Positions 1-8,475 of a DNA stretch of 64,000 bases are shown in pieces. Within the stretch, counting starts at the first letter, position 1. Every line of letters begins with the position of its first letter. This stretch comes from Synergistaceae bacterium UBA6083 (GTDB lineage Bacteria; Synergistota; Synergistia; Synergistales; 79-D21): the NCBI GenBank assembly GCA_002436015.1, contig DIXJ01000009.1, forward strand, positions 62,001-126,000, read 5' to 3'. The notes under the pieces were generated by a model. It saw only the letters and a program-made list of their open reading frames with translations. It was not told where the DNA came from and did no database searches. The position numbers and the translations under genes were made by a program.

Positions 1-2
1 AA

Positions 3-377
3 GTGTACAAGACGGTTCGCGAAAGCGCGGTCAGGAAGGGCGATGTCCTGCGAATTGCGGAACTGGCGGGAATACAGGGCACGAAGCAGACTCCGTACTT
101 GATCCCGCTTTGCCACGGGATTCGCCTTGACAACGCTTCTGTTCGATGTGAGCTTGTTCCCGAAAGGTCGGCAATCAGGGTCGAATGCCGGGTCAGGGCC
201 AGGGAGGTTACCGGTGTCGAAATGGAGGCATTAACCGGCGTTTCCGTCGCTGCGCTGACCGTATACGACATGTGCAAGGCCCTGGACAAGGGAATCGAGA
301 TCAGGGACATTCGCCTGCTTATGAAAAAAGGTGGAAAGAGCGGGGAGTACCGGGCTGGAGAAGGAGGAGAAAGATGA
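3..377 (+). CDS. moaC: Cyclic pyranopterin monophosphate synthase MoaC (5' partial)
   Basis: MoaC converts the GTP-derived cyclic intermediate made by MoaA into cyclic pyranopterin monophosphate, an early step of molybdenum cofactor synthesis in the cytosol. The visible 124 codons carry the family core: GDV, GIQGTKQT, the LIPLCH motif and GVEMEALTGVSVAALTVYD, then a LLMKKGGKSG tail. About 35 to 50 N-terminal residues lie outside the window, so the reading frame is open at the left edge and the true start is not seen. Its TGA overlaps the ATG of the next Moco gene (ATGA), so the two are translationally coupled. Family assignment is firm. Confidence 0.95.
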   Translation: MYKTVRESAVRKGDVLRIAELAGIQGTKQTPYLIPLCHGIRLDNASVRCELVPERSAIRVECRVRAREVTGVEMEALTGVSVAALTVYDMCKALDKGIEIRDIRLLMKKGGKSGEYRAGEGGER

Positions 378-1213
378 GAGTCATTCGCCTTGTCGATGGG
401 TCGAACCTCTACAGCCTTCCCGTGTTTTACCTCCACTCCGGGAGTAAGGGTGAAATTATGGTGAATGGAAAACCGGCAGAAGTTTTTGCTTCGGGGCCAG
501 GCAAAATCGAAACACTGAAGGACGGGCAATGGGAGATTGTCCTTTCCCTGGACTGCCCACTGGAAGAGGGTACTTTCATGGAGATTGGCACGGACGGGCC
601 CGTCTTTTGCGTCGGCGAGCCCGCTGGAACCTCCTTCAGGCTGGAAACCGCCAGGGGCGGCTTTGTTTCCCTCTCCGAAAAGGCAACATTGCTGAGGCCC
701 ATGCGCGTAGGGGTCCTGACGGTTAGCGACAAGGGGAGTCGCGGAGAAAGGAAAGATACGGCTGGGCCTGCCCTTGCGGAATTGGTGGGCCCTCTTGGTG
801 CTGTTGTTGCCAGGACGGCCATCGTGCCGGATGATCGCCTCTTGATTGCAGAAACTCTCCGGACATGGGCCGACCTGGAGGGGCTGCAGCTGGTCCTCGT
901 AACCGGAGGTACCGGGCTTTCCAGCCGTGACGTGACCCCAGAAGCCTTGCAGGATGTGGCGGAGCGCATCGTTCCCGGATTGGGGGAGGCGATGCGGAGG
1001 AAAACCGAGCCTTTGCTGGATCGTTCGATCCTTAGCCGGAGCATTGCCGTCACGCGGGGGAAATGCCTCGTGATCGCTTTCCCGGGCAGTGAAAGGGGAG
1101 CCCGGCAGTGCTTTGAATCCGTCGCAGGAGTCCTACGCCATGCCGTTGAGATCCTGAACGGGTGGGAAGGGGAATGCGCTGCACACCAGAAGCACGGCCA
1201 TTCCCACGGTTAG
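374..1213 (+). CDS. mogA: Molybdopterin adenylyltransferase (MogA/MoaB family) with extra N-terminal region
   Basis: The C-terminal part, from about residue 110, is a MoCF-biosynthesis domain: VGVLTVSDKGSRG, VPDD, LVTGGTGLSSRDVTPEA and a late FPGSERGA loop. This domain adenylylates molybdopterin before molybdate insertion. The first 109 residues are not part of MogA (normally 160 to 200 aa) and I do not recognise them; they look beta-rich and could be a divergent MOSC-like or substrate-handling domain. The protein ends in a short His-rich tail (HQKHGHSHG). Start chosen at the ATG overlapping the moaC stop, with AAGGAGGAG just upstream; an in-frame upstream extension would lie inside moaC. Product 279 aa. 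Confidence 0.85.
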   Translation: MRVIRLVDGSNLYSLPVFYLHSGSKGEIMVNGKPAEVFASGPGKIETLKDGQWEIVLSLDCPLEEGTFMEIGTDGPVFCVGEPAGTSFRLETARGGFVSLSEKATLLRPMRVGVLTVSDKGSRGERKDTAGPALAELVGPLGAVVARTAIVPDDRLLIAETLRTWADLEGLQLVLVTGGTGLSSRDVTPEALQDVAERIVPGLGEAMRRKTEPLLDRSILSRSIAVTRGKCLVIAFPGSERGARQCFESVAGVLRHAVEILNGWEGECAAHQKHGHSHG

Positions 1214-1223
1214 GGGGGCGAAC

Positions 1224-2117
1224 ATGCCAGAAACGGCCAATTCCGGCGTGGAAAAGATCGTCATCATCACGGGGATGTCCGGAGGAGGGAAATCAACCGC
1301 CCTTCACATCCTGGAGGACCAAGGTTTCTTTGCCATCGACAACATCCCCCCTTCGCTCTTGCCCCAGCTGGTCGAGGTCCTTGGCAGACACAGGGCAGCC
1401 GTTCTTCACGGCATCGTTGCCGTGGTCGACATCAGGGGCGACGATCTATTGAGAGACCTTGAGGCCGTCATGGAGAGCCTAAAACGCCGCCTTGGCAGCG
1501 TGGCCCTCCTATTCATGGATGCTTCCGATGCTGCCTTGATCAGACGCTTTGAAAGCACTCGCAGGCGACATCCGCTTGGCCCCGACCTTTCAACGCTGGA
1601 GGGTATCCAGAGAGAAAGGGAAAGCCTGGGGCCCCTTAAAGAAGCTGCCGATGTCGTGCTGGATACAACCGGGCTCAATCTTTCGGAATTGAGGGGCCGC
1701 GTTCTCGAGAGCCTGGGGACTCCTCCCGGACGACTGACGGTTTTCCTGACCTCCTTTGGATACAAGCACGGCATTCCACAAGACTGCGATTATCTCGTTG
1801 ATGTCAGGTTCCTTTTGAACCCATACTATGAGTTGGGGTTAAGGGCCAAGAGTGGCCGGGATCCGGAAGTCGTCGATTTCATCCTTAAGGCTTTTCCTGC
1901 CGCGGAGGAATTTCTGAGGCGCCAAAAGGAACTTTTTGAGTTTATCATTCCTCTCTACGAGGGGACGGGAAAAACCCAGATCCACATCGCCATTGGTTGC
2001 ACAGGAGGTAGGCACCGTTCCGTGGCCGTAGCGGAATGGCTTGCGGTCCGGCTTGGAGAAGCAGGCCATGCCTTTGTCGTAAGGCACCGAGATATCGACA
2101 AGGAACAGGTGTGGTAG
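1224..2117 (+). CDS. rapZ: RapZ/YvcJ-family nucleotide-binding protein
   Basis: RapZ-family proteins bind GTP/ATP. In enterobacteria RapZ is an RNase E adaptor that controls GlmS; in Gram-positives the homologue YvcJ has a less defined role. The 297 aa product has a Walker A GMSGGGKST near residue 18, the AIDNIPPSLLP motif, SFGYKHGIP, the DVRFLLNPYY motif and the C-terminal CTGGRHRSVAVAEWLA signature. It begins 10 bp after mogA and ends 2 bp before yvcK. The rapZ-yvcK-whiA order is the classical one known from Firmicutes and Actinobacteria. Whether it acts on glucosamine metabolism here cannot be told from the window. Confidence 0.95.
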   Translation: MPETANSGVEKIVIITGMSGGGKSTALHILEDQGFFAIDNIPPSLLPQLVEVLGRHRAAVLHGIVAVVDIRGDDLLRDLEAVMESLKRRLGSVALLFMDASDAALIRRFESTRRRHPLGPDLSTLEGIQRERESLGPLKEAADVVLDTTGLNLSELRGRVLESLGTPPGRLTVFLTSFGYKHGIPQDCDYLVDVRFLLNPYYELGLRAKSGRDPEVVDFILKAFPAAEEFLRRQKELFEFIIPLYEGTGKTQIHIAIGCTGGRHRSVAVAEWLAVRLGEAGHAFVVRHRDIDKEQVW

Positions 2118-2119
2118 CG

Positions 2120-3226
2120 ATGGAATGGTTTGTTCCGTTCGGGATTGGGCTTCTGATCGGTGGAGCAACCGTGACGGTCTGGATGGAGCGTGTCGGGCGG
2201 AAACGGCGCGGCCTCAGGGAAATCATGTCGAGCGCCATAGGCTTTCGACTGGCTACTGGACCCCGTGTTGTTGCCCTGGGTGGAGGAACCGGCCTATCGA
2301 CGCTTCTGAGGGGCCTGAAAGGCTACACGCGAAACATCACAGCGATCGTTACCGTCACCGACGAAGGCGGAAGTTCGGGGCGCCTCAGGACGGAATGGGG
2401 AGTCCTGCCTCCCGGCGACGTCCGCAACTGCATCATCGCCCTTGCCGAGAACGACAGTGCCCTGAACCGCATCCTGAACTTCCGCTTTGACAAGGGGGAA
2501 CTTGCTGGACATTGTCTTGGGAACCTCGTGTTATTGGCCGTTACAGAACTCGCGGGAGATTTCCGTTTAGCCGTGGAGGAGATGAACAAGCTCCTTGCGA
2601 TTCGGGGACGGGTCCTGCCGGTGACCACCGAGGCCGTGACGATTGCGGGTATCGATTCCAAGGGCAACCGGTACAGGGGTGAACTTGAGGTCGCCCTCCA
2701 CGGGCGCGAACTGAAGGAAGTCCACCTGGAACCCCCGGATGCGAAACCTCTCAATGAAGTGGTGGAAGCCATCAGGGACGCAGAGGCGATTATCCTGGGC
2801 CCAGGCAGTCTTTTCACGAGCATCCTGCCGAATATCCTTGTTCCCGGGGTAGCCGAGGCGATTCGCCAGGCGGACGTTCCCAGGATTTATGTGGCAAACG
2901 TAATGACCCAACCCGGCGAAACAGACGGATTCACAGTTTATGACCATGTCCGGTGGATTAAGGATGTCCTTGGACAATATCCCGACATCGTCCTGGTCAA
3001 CGAGACCGAAGTCCCGGGAGAAATCCTTGGGAGGTACCGGGAAACGGGTTCGGAGCCGGTCCTTATAAACGAGAGAGAAGAAGTCCGCCTGACCAGGGCC
3101 CGTGTCCAGGTCATACGGGGCGATTTCCTTGAAATCACACCGGGGGGACTCGTACGGCACCAAACGCAGCGGGTTTCCGAGGCGATTATGAAGGTTGCCC
3201 GCGAGACGAAAGAAATCAGCCGATGA
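2120..3226 (+). CDS. yvcK: YvcK/CofD-like gluconeogenesis factor
   Basis: YvcK (GlmR) binds UDP-sugars and supports growth on gluconeogenic carbon sources and envelope homeostasis in Bacillus. The 368 aa product has a hydrophobic N-terminal segment (FVPFGIGLLIGGATVTV) that looks like a membrane anchor, then the CofD-like fold with ALGGGTGLSTLL, TDEGGSSGRLR, LPPGDVRNC, GHCLGNL and the LGPGSLFTSILPN motif. Start chosen at the ATG 2 bp after the rapZ stop; a longer in-frame reading would run into rapZ. It overlaps whiA by 4 bp. A regulatory role in central metabolism fits its place next to the glycolytic cluster. Confidence 0.93.
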   Translation: MEWFVPFGIGLLIGGATVTVWMERVGRKRRGLREIMSSAIGFRLATGPRVVALGGGTGLSTLLRGLKGYTRNITAIVTVTDEGGSSGRLRTEWGVLPPGDVRNCIIALAENDSALNRILNFRFDKGELAGHCLGNLVLLAVTELAGDFRLAVEEMNKLLAIRGRVLPVTTEAVTIAGIDSKGNRYRGELEVALHGRELKEVHLEPPDAKPLNEVVEAIRDAEAIILGPGSLFTSILPNILVPGVAEAIRQADVPRIYVANVMTQPGETDGFTVYDHVRWIKDVLGQYPDIVLVNETEVPGEILGRYRETGSEPVLINEREEVRLTRARVQVIRGDFLEITPGGLVRHQTQRVSEAIMKVARETKEISR

Positions 3227-4146
3227 GATCGATTCCCGAGGCGCTTTGGGACGAATGGCTAACCAGCTCCGTCACCAGTCCGGCGGATGCGGATTCTGAA
3301 GCCGCGGCCCTTCTCCTTTCAATGAAAGAGAGAACGGAGGGCAACGCTCAAGCTCTTTTCTCAAAGCGGTTTTTCGTCTTCAGGCGCCTGCATCGTCTAT
3401 GGAACGAGGGAAACTGGCGGGAACTTGGAGACCTTGGCTCACTGCTGAGACTGCCCCCCGACCTCAAGGGGCATCCGGCTCTTTCCGTTTCGCCTGCGTT
3501 GATTGAAAGGGCTTTTCTCGTCAGCCGAGGGGTGCCCGAAAGGAACCCACAAGCCCGTTGGGCGTGGCTAAGGGGGATATGGGGAGTGCTTGGTTCCCTC
3601 TACCTTCCCCAGACCGGGTACTACCTTGTTATCCGCGTTGAGGAAAAAAAAGTCTTTCTCAGGGAGAAGGCCGTTTCCCTGTTGAAACAGGCGGGGGTTC
3701 GATTTGCAGAGAGACTCCGCTCTCCCCACGTGGATATCCTCATCAGGGACCAGGGCCAAATTGTCTCTTTTCTCACCGGTTTGAACCTTTTTCGGACCGG
3801 TCTCCTGCTAGAGGAGAAGTCCGTGATGCGGTCGATGAGGAACAGGGCAAACAAGCTCGTCAACTGCGACTCAGCAAACATTCGAAAGAGCCTGGATGCA
3901 GCGGAAAGGCAGATGGAACTGGCGGAACGAGTCGTTTTCACAGGCCTTTTGGACCGATTGCCGGTTCCGTTTAGGGAACTCGTGCAGATACGACTGGAAA
4001 ACCCCAGCATCTCCCTTAGGGAGCTGGGGCAACTTCTTTCCAGACCGGTAACGAAAAGTACAGTAGAATATAGGTGGAGCCGTTTGGGGAGACTTGTGGA
4101 AAACGCCATGAAGGGGGATGGTTGTCATGTACCTTGGGAAAGTTGA
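3223..4146 (+). CDS. whiA: WhiA-like DNA-binding regulator
   Basis: WhiA is a transcription factor with an N-terminal LAGLIDADG-like fold and a C-terminal helix-turn-helix. It controls sporulation-associated division genes in Streptomyces and chromosome segregation or division in Bacillus. The 307 aa protein has a degenerate homing-endonuclease-like half (RWAWLRGIWGVLGSLY) and the diagnostic C-terminal NRANKLVNCDSANIRKS followed by LENPSISLRELGQLL and a KSTVEYR recognition region. Start ATG overlaps the yvcK stop (ATGA). No sporulation locus is present here, so a role in cell division or metabolism is more likely. The N-terminal half is less conserved than the C-terminal half. Confidence 0.9.
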   Translation: MRSIPEALWDEWLTSSVTSPADADSEAAALLLSMKERTEGNAQALFSKRFFVFRRLHRLWNEGNWRELGDLGSLLRLPPDLKGHPALSVSPALIERAFLVSRGVPERNPQARWAWLRGIWGVLGSLYLPQTGYYLVIRVEEKKVFLREKAVSLLKQAGVRFAERLRSPHVDILIRDQGQIVSFLTGLNLFRTGLLLEEKSVMRSMRNRANKLVNCDSANIRKSLDAAERQMELAERVVFTGLLDRLPVPFRELVQIRLENPSISLRELGQLLSRPVTKSTVEYRWSRLGRLVENAMKGDGCHVPWES

Positions 4147-6091
4147 TGTCAACACATACGAGAAAGGGGTCGGGCGCGAATTTCTCGTCTCGAACGGCCG
4201 CGGAAGCTACGGCTTCTCGACGGTAGCCGGGGCGAATACGAGGAGGGAACATGGGCTTCTCGTTGTCCGGCCCCAGGATTGTGCTCAGCACCGAGTCCTT
4301 GTCAGCAAGCTGGAGGAAACCCTCTTCACCCGCGGCAAGAAGTACCAGATCTCAACGAACCGTTACAGGGACGTCATCTACCCCGATGGTTTCCGCTACA
4401 TCCAGGAATTTCACTCCAACCCCCTGCCCAGCATCCTGTTTGTCCTGCACAGCCTGCTCATGAGAAAAACGGTGTTCATGCCCGAAGGGAAGGACGCCTG
4501 CATCGTCAAGTACGAACTCCTTGCCAGTCCCGAGAGGGTCCAGCTTGAAACGAGGCCCCTTTTTGCCCACCGTCTCTATACGGATGTGCGCTCCAAGGCG
4601 CCCGATGATGCTTTCAAGGCGGATTCTGCCCAGAACGGGATCCTGGTAAACGGGAGAGGGATGAGCAGTTTCCTGTCATTCCCCAAGGGGGAGTGGCACC
4701 CGAAAGCCCTTTGGCACGAGCATGTTCTTTATGAGAACGACGAGGTTACGGGTCAGTCCACGGAGGACCTTTGGTCGCCGGGCACCCTTTCGATGGAGCT
4801 GGAGGAAGGGGAAACCGCCTACGTGGTCCTTTCCACGGAACCTTTCCATCCTTCCGTTGAGCAGATCGAGGAATTTGAAAAGGCGGCGATTGCGAGCCAG
4901 CAGAGCCGTTTCGGCAAGATCGAGCCCGCAGGCCAATCATCGGCTGTCAGGGATTTGACTCGGACGGCCCTTCACCTGTTTGCCTCGGGGAACGACCGTG
5001 GATCCGTCCTTTTTTCCGGATATCCTTCTCTTTCGGAAAAGGCACGGGACACTTTTATCGCCCTACCGGGACTTACCCTTTCGATGGGGCGATACAGGGA
5101 CGCCGCCGAGATCCTCGAGCGCTGGCTCAACATGGCCAAGCTCAACGATGCGGTTATGCCGAGCGAGATCGATCCCTCCACGGGACATGCGCTCCTGAAG
5201 GCTGCCGACGCAGGGCTATGGTTCCTCTATGCCCTCGACAAGCTGACTGAAAAGACCGGTTCCCTGGAATTCGCTGAAAATAACTGGGAAATCCTTGCGG
5301 AGTTGATTTCCCGTTATGAGTCGGGAATAAGAGTCCTTGACCTCCATTGTGAAGACGATCTGCTTGTCCTGGGGACGCCCGATCCAGAGCGCCACTGGAT
5401 GGAAGGGACCGCAAACGGGGATCCCGTCGTGAGCCGGCAAGGGAAACTTGTTGAGTTCAATGCCCTCTGGTATAACGCATTGAGGGCCATGGAGCGATTC
5501 GCCGAGGGACTTGGTTTATCCAACGAATCGGAAAGCTACGCCAGGAAGGCGGATCGCGTGCGGGACGCCTTCGTCAAGACCTTCTGGAACGCCGAAGGGG
5601 GCTACCTCTACGACTCCGTGAACGGTGACAGGAAGGACAGCGTCATCCGCCCCAACCAGATACTTGCGGTTTCCCTGCCCAGTTCACCGCTTCCGCCGGA
5701 AATTGGACGATCGGTTGTTGAAATATGCTGGAACGAACTTGTGACGACCTATGGGTTGAGGACGCTGGACCCTCACCATGACAAGTACAAGGGCCGATTC
5801 GAGGGGCGCCAGGACCAGAAGGCGAAGGCCCGCTACAGGGGAATGGCCTGGCCTTGGCTTTTAGGGCAGTTCGTGACGGCCTACATGCGTTACAATCCCA
5901 AGCGTAGCGATATCGCCTGGTGCTTCATACGGCCTTTTACGGCCCACTTGAGGCAGGGTTGCCTGGGAGGGATCGCCGAAGTGTTCGACGGGAGTATGCC
6001 GTACCTTCCGCATGGGGATGTCCTGAGCGCTGCCAGCATGGGAGAAATCCTGCGCGTAATGGAAGAAGACCTCCTCCTGCAACAAAGGTAA
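4127..6091 (+). CDS. Amylo-alpha-1,6-glucosidase (GDE_C) family protein, divergent
   Basis: The 654 aa product has the two-part layout of archaeal-type glycogen debranching enzymes: an N-terminal GDE_N-like beta-rich domain (FLVSNGRGSYGFSTVAGANTR) and a C-terminal (alpha/alpha)6 domain (IALPGLTLSMGRY, GKLVEFNALWYNALRAM, GCLGGIAEVFDG). Several signature stretches differ from the family as I know it: the usual WGRDT reads KARDT near residue 306, TWMDA reads HWMEG near 421, YHQGT reads RYRGM near 568 and AQAWS reads LSAAS near 632. Activity is therefore uncertain. The ATG at 4127 is preferred over 4118 because the AAGGGGG ribosome site then sits 9 bp upstream. It overlaps the end of whiA by 20 bp. 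Confidence 0.78.
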   Translation: MYLGKVDVNTYEKGVGREFLVSNGRGSYGFSTVAGANTRREHGLLVVRPQDCAQHRVLVSKLEETLFTRGKKYQISTNRYRDVIYPDGFRYIQEFHSNPLPSILFVLHSLLMRKTVFMPEGKDACIVKYELLASPERVQLETRPLFAHRLYTDVRSKAPDDAFKADSAQNGILVNGRGMSSFLSFPKGEWHPKALWHEHVLYENDEVTGQSTEDLWSPGTLSMELEEGETAYVVLSTEPFHPSVEQIEEFEKAAIASQQSRFGKIEPAGQSSAVRDLTRTALHLFASGNDRGSVLFSGYPSLSEKARDTFIALPGLTLSMGRYRDAAEILERWLNMAKLNDAVMPSEIDPSTGHALLKAADAGLWFLYALDKLTEKTGSLEFAENNWEILAELISRYESGIRVLDLHCEDDLLVLGTPDPERHWMEGTANGDPVVSRQGKLVEFNALWYNALRAMERFAEGLGLSNESESYARKADRVRDAFVKTFWNAEGGYLYDSVNGDRKDSVIRPNQILAVSLPSSPLPPEIGRSVVEICWNELVTTYGLRTLDPHHDKYKGRFEGRQDQKAKARYRGMAWPWLLGQFVTAYMRYNPKRSDIAWCFIRPFTAHLRQGCLGGIAEVFDGSMPYLPHGDVLSAASMGEILRVMEEDLLLQQR

Positions 6092-6147
6092 CGGTTTCCC
6101 CGGGAGCAGAGGGGTTCCTTGATTTGAAGGGAAGAGTGGATTAAAAT

Positions 6148-6175
6148 TTGATAGAAGTCTTTAAGAGGGTATAGC
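6148..6175 (+). promoter_or_regulatory. Candidate promoter of gap-pgk-tpiA
   Basis: A TTGATA -35 (6148-6153), a 16-bp spacer and a TATAGC -10 (6170-6175) lie about 70 bp before the gap start. The -10 falls inside the left arm of the inverted repeat at 6163-6192. The -35 is five of six to consensus, the -10 only four of six, so this is tentative. Confidence 0.4.
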
Positions 6176-6193
6176 TTAGGCTATACCCTCTTT
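6163..6193 (+). terminator. Perfect 13-bp inverted repeat (terminator or operator)
   Basis: A 13-bp arm (AAGAGGGTATAGC) is followed by a 4-nt loop and its exact complement, between the debranching-family gene and gap. With its TTT tail it could end transcription from upstream. The tail is short, however, and the repeat overlaps a possible gap promoter, so it could instead be a repressor site. Confidence 0.6.
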
Positions 6194-6243
6194 CCAGTAA
6201 AACCATGTCCAATCCGCACAAACCGAAAGGGGAGGGAATCCAC

Positions 6244-7263
6244 ATGTCAAAAATCAAGCTGGGGATTAGCGGTTTTGGAAGGATCGGGCGCTTGACCCTG
6301 AGGTCCCTGTTCCAGCACGCGCATGCCGGACAGGTCGAAATTGTGGCCATCAACCACAAGCCTGTTCCGATAGAGGACTTGGCTTACCTGTTCAAGTACG
6401 ACTCGGTCCACCGGGCTTTTCCCGGAAAAGTGGAAGTCTCGGGGGACACCTTCGTTATTGACGGAACGCCAGTGAAAGTCCTCGCACAGGCGGATCCCGA
6501 AAAGCTGGATTGGAAGTCCCTCGGGGTCGATATCGTCATCGAGGCGACGGGCAAATACCGGGATAAGGCAGGTGCCGGCCTTCACCTCAAGGCCGGGGCA
6601 AAGAAAGTCATCATCACTGCACCCGGAAAGGATGACGATTGCACGGTCGTTATGGGCGTAAACGAGGGTGATTACGATCCTGAAAATCATCATGTCCTGT
6701 CCTGCGCATCCTGCACGACAAACTGCCTGGCGCCCGTTGCAAAGGTTCTCCAGGAAGAGTTCGGCATCGAGAGAGGGCTCATGACGACAGCACATGCCTA
6801 CACCAGCGACCAGAGCATCCTCGACCATACCCACAAGGATCGTCGCCGCGGCCGCTCTGCAGCCTTGTCGATCGTTCCGACGACAACCGGGGCGGCAAAA
6901 GCGATCGGGAGGGTCATCCCGGAACTGAAAGGGAAACTGAACGGGATTGCACTTCGAGTTCCGACCCCGGATGTCTCGATTGTCGACCTGACAGCTGTCC
7001 TGGGCCGGGACACCACCCCCGAAGCCATCAACGAAGCCATGACACGGTGGGCCGAAGGGCCCATGAAAGGGATCCTCTCAATCGTCACGGAGGAACTTGT
7101 ATCGGCCGATTTCACGGGGAACAGCGCATCATCCCTCTTCGATCCGTCCCAGACCATGGTTGTCGGAAACCTGGCGAAAGTCCTCTCCTGGTATGACAAC
7201 GAGTGGGGGTACAGTTGCCGGGTTATCGACCTCGCCAATTTCGTAGCTTTAAAGGGGTTGTAG
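6244..7263 (+). CDS. gap: Type I glyceraldehyde-3-phosphate dehydrogenase
   Basis: Catalyses the NAD(P)-dependent oxidative phosphorylation of glyceraldehyde 3-phosphate in glycolysis or the reverse reaction in gluconeogenesis. The 339 aa protein has the Rossmann motif GISGFGRIGRLTLR at the N-terminus, the active-site SCASCTTNCLAP around residue 155, the catalytic HAYT shortly after, and WYDNEWGYSCR near the C-terminus. Start chosen at the ATG with AAAGGGGAGGG 6 to 8 bp upstream; an in-frame ATG at 6205 would add 13 residues unlike the family. It is the first gene of a gap-pgk-tpiA operon, 2 bp before pgk. Confidence 0.98.
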   Translation: MSKIKLGISGFGRIGRLTLRSLFQHAHAGQVEIVAINHKPVPIEDLAYLFKYDSVHRAFPGKVEVSGDTFVIDGTPVKVLAQADPEKLDWKSLGVDIVIEATGKYRDKAGAGLHLKAGAKKVIITAPGKDDDCTVVMGVNEGDYDPENHHVLSCASCTTNCLAPVAKVLQEEFGIERGLMTTAHAYTSDQSILDHTHKDRRRGRSAALSIVPTTTGAAKAIGRVIPELKGKLNGIALRVPTPDVSIVDLTAVLGRDTTPEAINEAMTRWAEGPMKGILSIVTEELVSADFTGNSASSLFDPSQTMVVGNLAKVLSWYDNEWGYSCRVIDLANFVALKGL

Positions 7264-7265
7264 GG

Positions 7266-8456
7266 ATGGAACTGAAAGGCTTGCCCGAAAAGGGCCTAGA
7301 GGGCAAACGGGTCCTTGTGCGAGTTGATTTCAACGTCCCCCTGAGAGATGGTGCCGTCGCTGATGACACGAGAATCTTCGCACATTTAGACACGATAAAA
7401 TGCCTTCGTGAAACCGGAGCCCGGATAACCCTGGTTTCCCACCTTGGGCGACCCAAGGGGAAGGTTTCTCCCGAGTTCTCCCTTAGGCCTGTGGCCTATC
7501 GCCTGGCTGAACTGACAGGTTGGGATGTGGGTTTTGTTGAAGAGTGCGCAGGACCTTCCGTTGCCGAGGCCGTGTCAACCGCAAGGCCGGGCTTGATCAT
7601 GGTCCTGGAGAATATACGGTTTCACGCAGAGGAAGAAAAAAACGATCCGGTTTTTGCGCAGTTGCTTGCAGAACCCTTCGAAGTGTTCGTCATGGATGCT
7701 TTCAGCGCAGCCCACCGTGCCCATGCCTCCACACAAGCGATAACTGCCTTCCTGCCGTCTTATGCGGGGAACTTGCTTCGTCGCGAGGTCGAAACCCTCG
7801 GACGAGTCAGGGACCATCCCGATCGGCCTTTCACCCTGATACTTGGCGGCGCAAAAGTTTCGGACAAGATTGGCGTGCTTGACAACCTCCTTGACCGGGT
7901 TGACTCCATCCTGATCGGAGGGGGAATGGCCTTCACCTTCCTGAAAGCCCAGGGCCTAAGCGTCGGGCGTTCACTTGTCGAGCAGGAGCGCATCGATTTT
8001 GCCGGGGAACTTCTTGCCAAGGCCTCCTCGAGAAATCTTGAGATCCTGTTGCCTTCAGACTTTGTCGTGGCGGATTCCCCTGAAGCGCTCGGACCGGTGG
8101 GAATCGTTGCAGCGGATGCCTTACCCGATCACTTGATGGGACTCGACATTGGTCCCAGGTCAACGGATGCTTTTTCACGCGTGATCGAAAAATCCGCAAC
8201 GGTCCTCTGGAATGGACCGATGGGAGTATTCGAGAAGCCGCTTTTTGCCGAAGGAACCCGCGCTATAGCCCATTGCCTGGCGGAGGTTACAAAATCCGGC
8301 TGCCTGACCGTTGTTGGAGGTGGAGACACCGCTGCAGCAGTGAACGCGATGGGCTTTGGAAAAGAGGTTTCGCATGTTTCAACGGGAGGAGGGGCGAGCC
8401 TCGAATTTTTCGAAGGTCTTCCCCTTCCGGGAATCCAGCCGTTCATCCTGGAATAG
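7266..8456 (+). CDS. pgk: Phosphoglycerate kinase
   Basis: Transfers phosphate between 1,3-bisphosphoglycerate and ADP, the first ATP-forming step of lower glycolysis. The 396 aa product is the usual length and shows VLVRVDFNVPL near the start, SHLGRPKG, the LENIRFHAEE motif, LGGAKVSDKI, LIGGGMAFTFL, and the C-terminal VGGGDTAAAV and STGGGASLEF loops. The ATG follows the gap stop after 2 bp, with the GGGG of the gap end acting as ribosome site, so the genes are coupled. tpiA follows 19 bp downstream. Nothing unusual in the sequence. Confidence 0.98.
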   Translation: MELKGLPEKGLEGKRVLVRVDFNVPLRDGAVADDTRIFAHLDTIKCLRETGARITLVSHLGRPKGKVSPEFSLRPVAYRLAELTGWDVGFVEECAGPSVAEAVSTARPGLIMVLENIRFHAEEEKNDPVFAQLLAEPFEVFVMDAFSAAHRAHASTQAITAFLPSYAGNLLRREVETLGRVRDHPDRPFTLILGGAKVSDKIGVLDNLLDRVDSILIGGGMAFTFLKAQGLSVGRSLVEQERIDFAGELLAKASSRNLEILLPSDFVVADSPEALGPVGIVAADALPDHLMGLDIGPRSTDAFSRVIEKSATVLWNGPMGVFEKPLFAEGTRAIAHCLAEVTKSGCLTVVGGGDTAAAVNAMGFGKEVSHVSTGGGASLEFFEGLPLPGIQPFILE

Positions 8457-8475
8457 CGGGGGCCATCGGAAGATC

